Shown here one piece after another: positions 57,745 to 64,000 of a DNA stretch of 64,000 bases. The stretch covers positions 5,395,001 through 5,459,000 of the forward strand of contig CP099843.1 in NCBI GenBank assembly GCA_030062745.1, given 5' to 3'. Made by a program: the position numbers and the translations under genes. The number at the start of each line of letters is the position of its first letter. The stretch's first letter is position 1. This DNA comes from Capitulum mitella (taxonomy: Eukaryota; Arthropoda; Thecostraca; Pollicipedomorpha; Pollicipedidae). The notes below the pieces were generated by a model. That model saw only the letters and a list, made by a program, of their open reading frames with translations, was not told the origin of the DNA and made no database searches.

Positions 57745-57840
57745 CTGCAGCGCCCACACCGGTGGTGTTTACCCACCCCGTCTCGCCTCGGCGTGTAGCG
57801 CCAACACCGGCGGTGTTTATCTCCGTCTCGCCTCGGCGAC
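57745..57840 (+). repeat. Tandem duplication with ACACCGGYGGTGTTTA core
   Basis: Two units of about 45-48 bases each contain ACACCGGYGGTGTTTA and end in CGTCTCGCCTCGGCG. The second core, AACACCG-G-CGGTGTT, is a near-perfect palindrome. No gene. Confidence 0.7.
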
Positions 57841-59819
57841 TGCGAAGCGCTTCCCCACGGCGCGGCCACCAGACAGGAATAACGGCCGCCAAACTTCGGT
57901 GTATGCGGGCCTTCTCACGGGGTAAATGGGCCGTCGTAGGGGATCAATGGGGACCTGTTAGGCGGCTGAATGCACTCAAGGTGTTATCGGGCTGCAGTTG
58001 GGATTGCGTATTGGGAGTCGCCGACGGTCGGCGGACTTGGAGATGAAGGAGTCCTGCACGAACGGAAGTCCGTGGGTGGGGGAGGGAGGAGAGGCACTGA
58101 TTGGTCACAGCAGACAGTATTCCCTTCGTACTGTGTACTGCTAATATCACGCGCGGTATTCTACCTTCTGAAGAACCTCCTCTGGGTTATTTCCCGTGCG
58201 GCATGGAGCCCATTTCTACTGAAGGCGTCAAACCTCGAGGACATTATTATTTTTTATGTATTTTACGCAGTTACATCGTTGATGAAACTTGCAAAACATG
58301 CTATTAAACATGTTGACATGACATGTTAGATGATTGAAGACATGCTGACACGGATCTTGCTTAAAACGCTGGGCGGCCCAACGCCCGGATAGAGGCTACA
58401 GAGGTATGACGTCATCCATTCAGCGTTAGCCTCCACCCACTACTGGAGACGGGCTGACCGCAGGTCAGGGATTCTTATCGGTGCTACCAAGGGTGGGGTG
58501 GGGAATTACCACATGCCACAGAACCACGGTGCAGAAATCTGTGAAGATGGAGGCGACATAGATGTCCTGTTGAGAGGCAGCAGTTATTAAGAAAATGTAG
58601 GCGCTGAGATTGGATTGTGGACAATCAGAATGGTATGGAAGACGCGGGCTTTTCCGCACGGATGATCGGGAGACGGAACGCTGTGGGCCCGTCCTAACCA
58701 TTCTGTGCTTTGGTACCTGAGAACAATGCGAGGTGTTAGGCTCATGAGACTGGATGATTCTGGGTGCTCGGAAACACGGGGCGCGCTTTAAAAATGGGGC
58801 GCACAGAGACTCACAAATGCAAAATTGTTCATGAAATCAAAGAAATGTCTGAGAAAACAACGAAAAACGCATGCGCTCGCCTGCTCACGTGTAGTCTGCC
58901 TACGCCATCTAACGCGGTGCATTTGTCTGAATTTCCCTCGAGCAAGTAGCTTCTCAAATGCGACGAGGCAAGTGACTGAGAGTATTCACGAGCAACGCAT
59001 CCCTTCACACGTACAGACGTAGGTTGACCGTTCCACCGTTGCTCTCTGATCAGAGGCCTAGCCATGTGTACAAAATTAGACATAACAAATGGCCGTAAAA
59101 CGAATCGCATAGGACTGTGAATATCCCCCATAATTTACGCTGAGACGCATGTTTATATCCTTCTGACCGACTGCCGCGGACCTCGGCCACGACGTTCTCT
59201 CCCTCCCGGGTGTACCATGACTCCGGCAGCCAATCGGGCCTGTCTCCCGGCATCAGCGCGGCCGCTGGTGTGACGTATTGTATGACGTAATTGGACGTCT
59301 CACAGCCTGTGCTCGGGCATCTCGGGAAGCATGAATTTTCGGAGCATTGGCTCTTCTTAGAAGCAGCGTTGTTTTCTGTCCGCTGCCGGCCGAACCCATT
59401 TCAGAAATAAAATAGGACAGGCAGGATTTGACGCCGACTGTAACTGAGTTCACGTCGCTGGTCGGTTATCACTTTCACTCCTCAATTTTTCCTACCTTTC
59501 ACTGGTTTTTGGATACGGGTCAACCGCCTAGCTGGCTATAGACTTTATCCTAGTCACGTTCTTCGTCCTGAAGAATAAGTGGCAGGTTTCATAACGGCCA
59601 CTGTAAATGCCGGGCGGATTGTTTGTGCCGCGGGCTTTATGCAGATGCGGTGGAAAATAATCACTGCGAGGTTAGCTTGAGATCAAAAGGAAGCGAGGGC
59701 CACTTAGGGATTTACCAACGATCAAAAGGGAAGTTTGCAGCACATTTGGAACATAACTGGAACTACTTCAACTCGATGTAAATCCTCCCTTTGGTGGAAT
59801 TCACTACACGAATTTTAAC
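57841..59819. other. Intron, nothing recognised
   Basis: Open frames such as 57970-58329 show no motif. A small GC patch lies at about 59170-59270. No RNA gene or transposon recognised. Confidence 0.35.
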
Positions 59820-60420
59820 GTGATCCTGCGGGCTCGTCGTTTTCTGGATTGGTTTGTTCGTCGTTTGCGTGGGCCGGCTAAGCTCCACTTGCTAGAATAC
59901 GCAAGCAGGCTCGGACTGCCCATGAATCGGGCTGCTTCGGAACTCCCTGTCCCGCTGGTCGGCTGCGGCGGGAACCTGCCCCACGCCGCCCCTCCCCCCG
60001 CCCTGCCAGAGCGACCTGAAACTGCCGGCATCGGTTGCACCCGAGCAGCGGCGTCCGCCCGTTCCATGCGACATGGCGCCCCGCTGTCGGGCCGGCCGCC
60101 CCTTGCGAGCGGTGGAAGAGCTGGCCATGCTGCCACCCGAGCCGCCCCGGCCGACGGCAGGCGGTCGCGCGACGACGGCGACGTGATAGGGTCGGCCCCC
60201 CTAACGACATGGGGCCGCACAGGCAGAGCAATCAAACGCATGATTGAGCTGGGCCGCGCCATTATCCTAGCGTCCCGAGCGGACAGATTCAACGCCGTGC
60301 CGCAACCGAAGCCGCCGCGGCTGGGGGCGCCGTGGCTGGGGGCGTGGCGGCGGGGGCGCGGCGGCTGGGGGCGTGGCGGCTAGGGCGGACGTGGCGGCCG
60401 AGGTCAGCCGCCAGATCGAC
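59820..60420. repeat. GC-rich island ending in a 15-bp minisatellite
   Basis: CpG-rich block open in several frames on both strands (187 codons +, 162 codons minus), none with a domain. From about 60319 to 60397 a 15-base GGCTGGGGGCGTGGC-like unit is repeated about five times with variation. Confidence 0.65.
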
Positions 60421-61059
60421 GGAAGATAAAGACTAACTTCATCTGCGGCGACACAAGGATGTCGTCTTATTCACGCGTGGCGCCCGGCCGAATCTGAACC
60501 GTGCTGGTTGTCGAGGTCATATGAAGAAGACACAGTTGAAAAGCAAAACGAATGGCAAGCCTTATGGGTTTACAACCGAGGAGGCGCAGAGCATGCGGCT
60601 GGCGTCAGGTTGAGTCATGGCTGGTACGTGACGTCCATTGAAAAGTGGTCGCAGCTGCGTATGGCTTCACTAAATAAAAGACACTGGAGATAACGGAACG
60701 CCTTGGCTATTCTCCAGCAATGAACAGCGAAGCCTCAAATGTATGTTATCGCTAAATGAATTACTGGTTACGGTCGGAGCAGGCGAAGATGTTATCCAGT
60801 TCTTTAAACTACGAGGAACACAAATTAAGTTCACTTGTTTTAGTGACCACACGCCATAATGTATTTCTGAAGTGTTATCGAACTTCTGTTCAAGTTCTGG
60901 TAGCCTTCTGTCAATAATTGACGCCTAACTGAATGGCCTACTGCGGAAACTTCGGCAACATTGATTGGCATCTCGGGAAGGCAACCAAATGTCAAGTGCC
61001 AAACAATACACCAAGTGTCGATTACGATCACAGGCGTGCATACGCCTCTGCCCGCTGTA
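60421..61059. other. Intron, nothing recognised
   Basis: AT-rich intron with short frames lacking motifs. Confidence 0.35.
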
Positions 61060-61530
61060 AGCGGCGCCGCGAGCAGGTTTCCCATCGGCGCGTCAGCGCG
61101 CAGCCGGGCCGCAGAAACGCATCAATCGTTCCACAGAGGATCGGCCGGCGATCCGCCACGTCCCTCAGCCGCCGCCGCCTCCTGCAGTCATGCTGCGCCG
61201 CAGCACGGATGCGCCAGGCCGCCGAGTCGCCGCTCATTTTCGCAGCGCCGAATATCCGGCGGCGGCGCGCCAATATTGACTCGGCGTAGCCGTGTTGACT
61301 CAGCTCATAGGTCCCTGTCGCTCACTTTTGTCCGGATTGGGAGAAAAACGGCGCGCCGGCCGGCGCCAGATCCGACCGCCGCAAACAGACGACCGGGTCC
61401 GGCGAGGGCTGCGGTCGGCCGCCGGGACAGCTCACCAGTGGAAGGGAGGCGGTCGCGGACGGACACAGGGTCGCCACCGGACCGGGTGGATCACCCGTGG
61501 TGGGTCACGACACGTCTGCGTAGCGCGTGA
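61060..61530. other. GC-rich island in the intron
   Basis: CpG-rich block with GATCGGCCGGCGATCC (about 61140-61155) and GCGCCGAATATCCGGCGG words. A 189-codon + frame (60961-61530) crosses it, with other frames open as well. The translation is Arg/Ser/Pro-rich without domain. Confidence 0.5.
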
Positions 61531-62549
61531 CGCGACAATGGCAGCACTGCGAGTTGCCATGCGCGGGCCTGTCGAGGAGAGGGTCGAGTGCGAAGGCACA
61601 GGTGTAAACAAACTGGAGGGTGTGGCTTTGGCCCGGGTGAGATGTGGTCATAATGACTGGGATAGAGGGAACGGCGGACGTGGAAGATGGTCGCAACTCC
61701 AGTTGTGCTCGGCAGGCGTCAGGGCCGGATCTGTGTCGGTGCGACCCAGTCGCCATCCACTGGCAACGATTTGGATCATGGCCAACGAGTAACAATACTG
61801 AGAGAGAGAGGGAGAGAGAGAAATGGGGTTAAGCAGGCCATATGAGTTACGCTGGACTGAGCGCATCGGAAGTGATTTTCCCGCAGAAAGGCCGGCGTGT
61901 TTTCTTTGGCGTTTTGCTGGCTCTATGAGGTTTGTCTTGATCTGGCGAAGTCTGGCTGCACTGTTACGGAGCATGGCCCTCGACGTCTTGATCAGTTGTC
62001 CTAAACTGGCATTAGCTCGCCCGCACACAATGAAGGAAGCGTGCTGCCCTAAAACAATTCAGCGCTGTTCCTTAAGCCATATTTGAACTTGGGAACAAGA
62101 TTCTGGAGCGTTGCGTCGGGTGCCAAAGTTGCTTTTGTCCTCCGTGTCGCGCTTGAGAAACTATGCCCGAAGTGGCGGTCTCGGCCTGGTCCACCGCTGT
62201 CATGGTCAGTCGAGTGGTCAACTTCGCAGACGTCGGGAACTTTTCTCGCGTCGACATTACAACTTCGTATTGGCTATACCCTGTCGCTTTTGACACCGCC
62301 GGCATCACCGATAATCTCCACGCCGAGAGAACAATATCCAAAGTGGTATTGTTCATATGAGTCCGGAATAGCCATTTCGGCAAACGTTTTGACACTGCTG
62401 ACAAACCGGTAGGTCAAATCCCATTACAAACAAATCCAACCCAGTCTCTGGACATAAGCTGCGATAGGACGGCCAATTTTCCCTTTGACAAACCCGATCA
62501 CGTGACCTCGTATCTTCATGTTCTTGTTTCCAGCAAAACCGGATCCGTT
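61531..62549. other. Intron with short GA tract
   Basis: A GA tract with one interruption lies at 61801-61822. Overlapping frames on both strands (for example 61648-62028 minus and 62072-62404 minus) show no motif. No gene called. Confidence 0.4.
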
Positions 62550-62900
62550 GCTTCAGCCCTCCGGCCTGTCACAGCCGATGTCGGCCTTCACGGTGCCGCC
62601 TGCTGCCGGCGGTGCGGCACGCCGCCGAGCGCCGGTAATTTGGCCGCTGATCGGAGTCGATTGCGGCGCGGGGGCGTCGGCGGCCGCGTCATCAGAACGC
62701 GGCAGCAAATGGCCCGCCGTCGGACGGACCGGCGGCGCCGGCGGATGCGGGAGGCGGGCTCGGCGGCAAAGCCGGCCGAGGTGACCCCGTATCGTGCGGC
62801 GATCGTGCCAGCGACGGGACGCGGCTGGGTGGCGCGGGCGGTCCGACAGGCAGACGCGCCAGGAAAACGATACTTATCGGTCGACCGTTGGTGGTGCGGG
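62550..62900. other. GC-rich island in the intron
   Basis: CpG-rich block with many GCCGGCG words, open in several frames on both strands. No domain recognised. It is the last island before the second receptor exon. Confidence 0.5.
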
Positions 62901-63935
62901 ATGAACGGGCTCCAATCGCGGAAATCAACCAGTCTGCTGACATCATCATTACGGTGCGACGTTAAATGGGTGTAGGCCTACATATGCTGAAATGAGAGTC
63001 AAGAGAAGGGGGAGACTGTGGCATCAATGTGGCCAGTGTAGTCAGAAAAAATTCAAAGCAGTGCGTAGTCAGATAAATTCAGATCAATGTGCCAGTGTAG
63101 TCAAAGTACCGAAAAACACGAAAGTCATCATCCTGCGACAGGAAAATCGCAGAGTTGTCGTCAAAGGTGCTTCGTCACACTTTAACCAAAATCGACTTTT
63201 ACCGGAAACATTCGATTTTCCAGGAAGTACCGATATTTCAAGTTTCTGGGACACTAACGTGGCATTTCTGCGAATCTCCATTTAGGTTTCAGTGCATTGC
63301 ATTGAAGCCAAACAACGAGATATGTATTATGCAATAAAATGCCTGTTACAGGTGTCAAATGTTCTGATGTCACTTCAACTAGTTGCAGTCTTTACAGTTC
63401 GTTCACAACACTGATCTATTGGCAGTCCGCCCCATTCGTCCAGAATATTGTTCCCAGGTTCAAACGTAGCTTAAGGAACAGCGCTGGATTGTTTTACGGT
63501 AGCACGCTCCCTTCACTGTGTTCGGGTGAGCTAATGCCAGTTTAGGACAGCTGACCAGGACATCGAGGGCTACGGTAACCACTACATATTAACTCGAGAG
63601 GCAGTTAAATCAAGCCATTTTCATTCGAACTACATCGTGAGTATAAAATACCGTAAGAGAACCGTTTTTGAAAAGTATGAGATTTTTTAGGGCGAAGCCG
63701 TCATTTCGTGGCATAGCAGCGAATATATTGCCGATTTTACTCAGCCCACGCTAGCGCCGAGCCGACTGTTGTTTGCTGTTTGTTTCCGGGTCACGATCTG
63801 CTGACCCGACTATCGTGAGACAGCGGAGCTCAGCACCGCAGTCTGCTGATCCACTGCACAGTCGCCGAACACAGGGGCGTGACCCTCCACACCTGCCTGT
63901 CCGTCAAACGCCTGCGGGACTCGGATTTCGCCGAC
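62901..63935. other. 3' end of the intron
   Basis: AT-richer sequence without recognised repeats. It becomes pyrimidine- and GC-richer towards the acceptor at 63961. Confidence 0.35.
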
Positions 63936-63961
63936 CTAACCCCTGTTTCGCGTCGTTGCAG

Positions 63962-64000
63962 GGCTCCGGGTCGTACTCGGTGTGCGAGACGAACGCCACC
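63962..64000 (+). CDS. Probable second coding exon of the metabotropic glutamate receptor (cut by window edge)
   Basis: The last 39 bases read GSGSYSVCETNAT in the phase left by the 26910-27293 exon. They follow a textbook acceptor: a branch-like CTAAC at 63936-63940, a pyrimidine-rich tract, then AG at 63960-63961. Joined to exon 1, the distance from ALEQ to the new Cys is 23 residues, against 22 in vertebrate group III receptors, where a Cys also follows the end of this helix. The tail holds an N-x-T glycosylation sequon, if the following sequence does not change it. Only 13 codons are visible, so homology alone is weak. The call rests on splice signals, phase and spacing. Confidence 0.6.

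Larger units (their letters stand above)
27294..63961 (+). other. Long phase-0 intron of the glutamate receptor gene (inferred)
   Basis: The interval runs from a consensus GTGAGT donor at 27294 to an AG acceptor at 63961 and is 36,668 bases long. It contains only decayed transposons, tandem repeats, GC islands and unremarkable sequence; no other host exon was recognised on either strand. Long first introns are common in neuronal receptor genes. The call depends on the 63962 exon being the true partner. A small unrecognised exon inside the interval cannot be ruled out. Confidence 0.55.

Noticed and set aside
59820..60383. 187-codon + frame and overlapping minus frames
   Set aside because: Composition-driven open frames in a CpG-rich island with no domain.
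60961..61530. 189-codon + frame
   Set aside because: GC island; competing frames are open and the translation has no recognisable motif.

Overview
This is a stretch of animal nuclear genome, very probably from an invertebrate and most likely an arthropod. The species cannot be fixed from the window alone. There is no prokaryotic gene packing. The window holds one confidently recognisable host gene, split by a very long intron, in a background full of decayed transposons, simple repeats, minisatellites and short GC-rich islands.

The gene is a metabotropic glutamate receptor (class C GPCR) on the + strand. Its first coding exon (26910-27293) encodes a signal peptide and the start of the Venus-flytrap ligand-binding domain, and ends at a strong CAG|GTGAGT donor. 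The next coding exon appears to start at 63962 behind a good branch point, pyrimidine tract and AG, and runs off the right edge. Both junctions are phase 0. If they belong together, the intron is about 36.7 kb, more than half the window. Lys73 and Arg77 sit where group III vertebrate receptors carry their glutamate-contacting Lys and Arg. The start codon is overlapped by a 6-codon upstream ORF, and a plausible 3' splice site lies just upstream.

Layout. 1-26.6 kb is 5' flank, or possibly 5' UTR intron: SINE-like heads, a duplicated 225-bp repeat (3304 and 4832), a perfect 26-bp palindrome centred on an E-box (4501), AGGTCA-rich dispersed repeats, GC islands with minisatellites (8.6 kb, 21 kb) and a 123-bp fold-back (22904). 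26.7-27.3 kb is a CpG-rich start region plus exon 1. 27.3-63.96 kb is intron, containing LINE fragments in opposite orientations (34.2-35.2 kb), a dead Tc/mariner-type transposase abutting a TA/TG microsatellite (38.1 kb), a second fold-back (40.5 kb), a broken Penelope-like reverse transcriptase (41.3-42.1 kb), a 23-bp minisatellite (48.5 kb), paired 59-bp and 32-bp minisatellites (55.9-56.8 kb), and further GC islands towards the 3' end.

I saw no operon, CRISPR, phage or defence system, and no convincing complete tRNA or rRNA gene. Most long open frames lie in GC-rich islands or repeats and are not believable genes. The most interesting non-gene signals are the two fold-back elements, the family of AGGTCA-rich repeats, and the recurrent GC-rich islands sharing GGCCGG-type words next to short A/T blocks.
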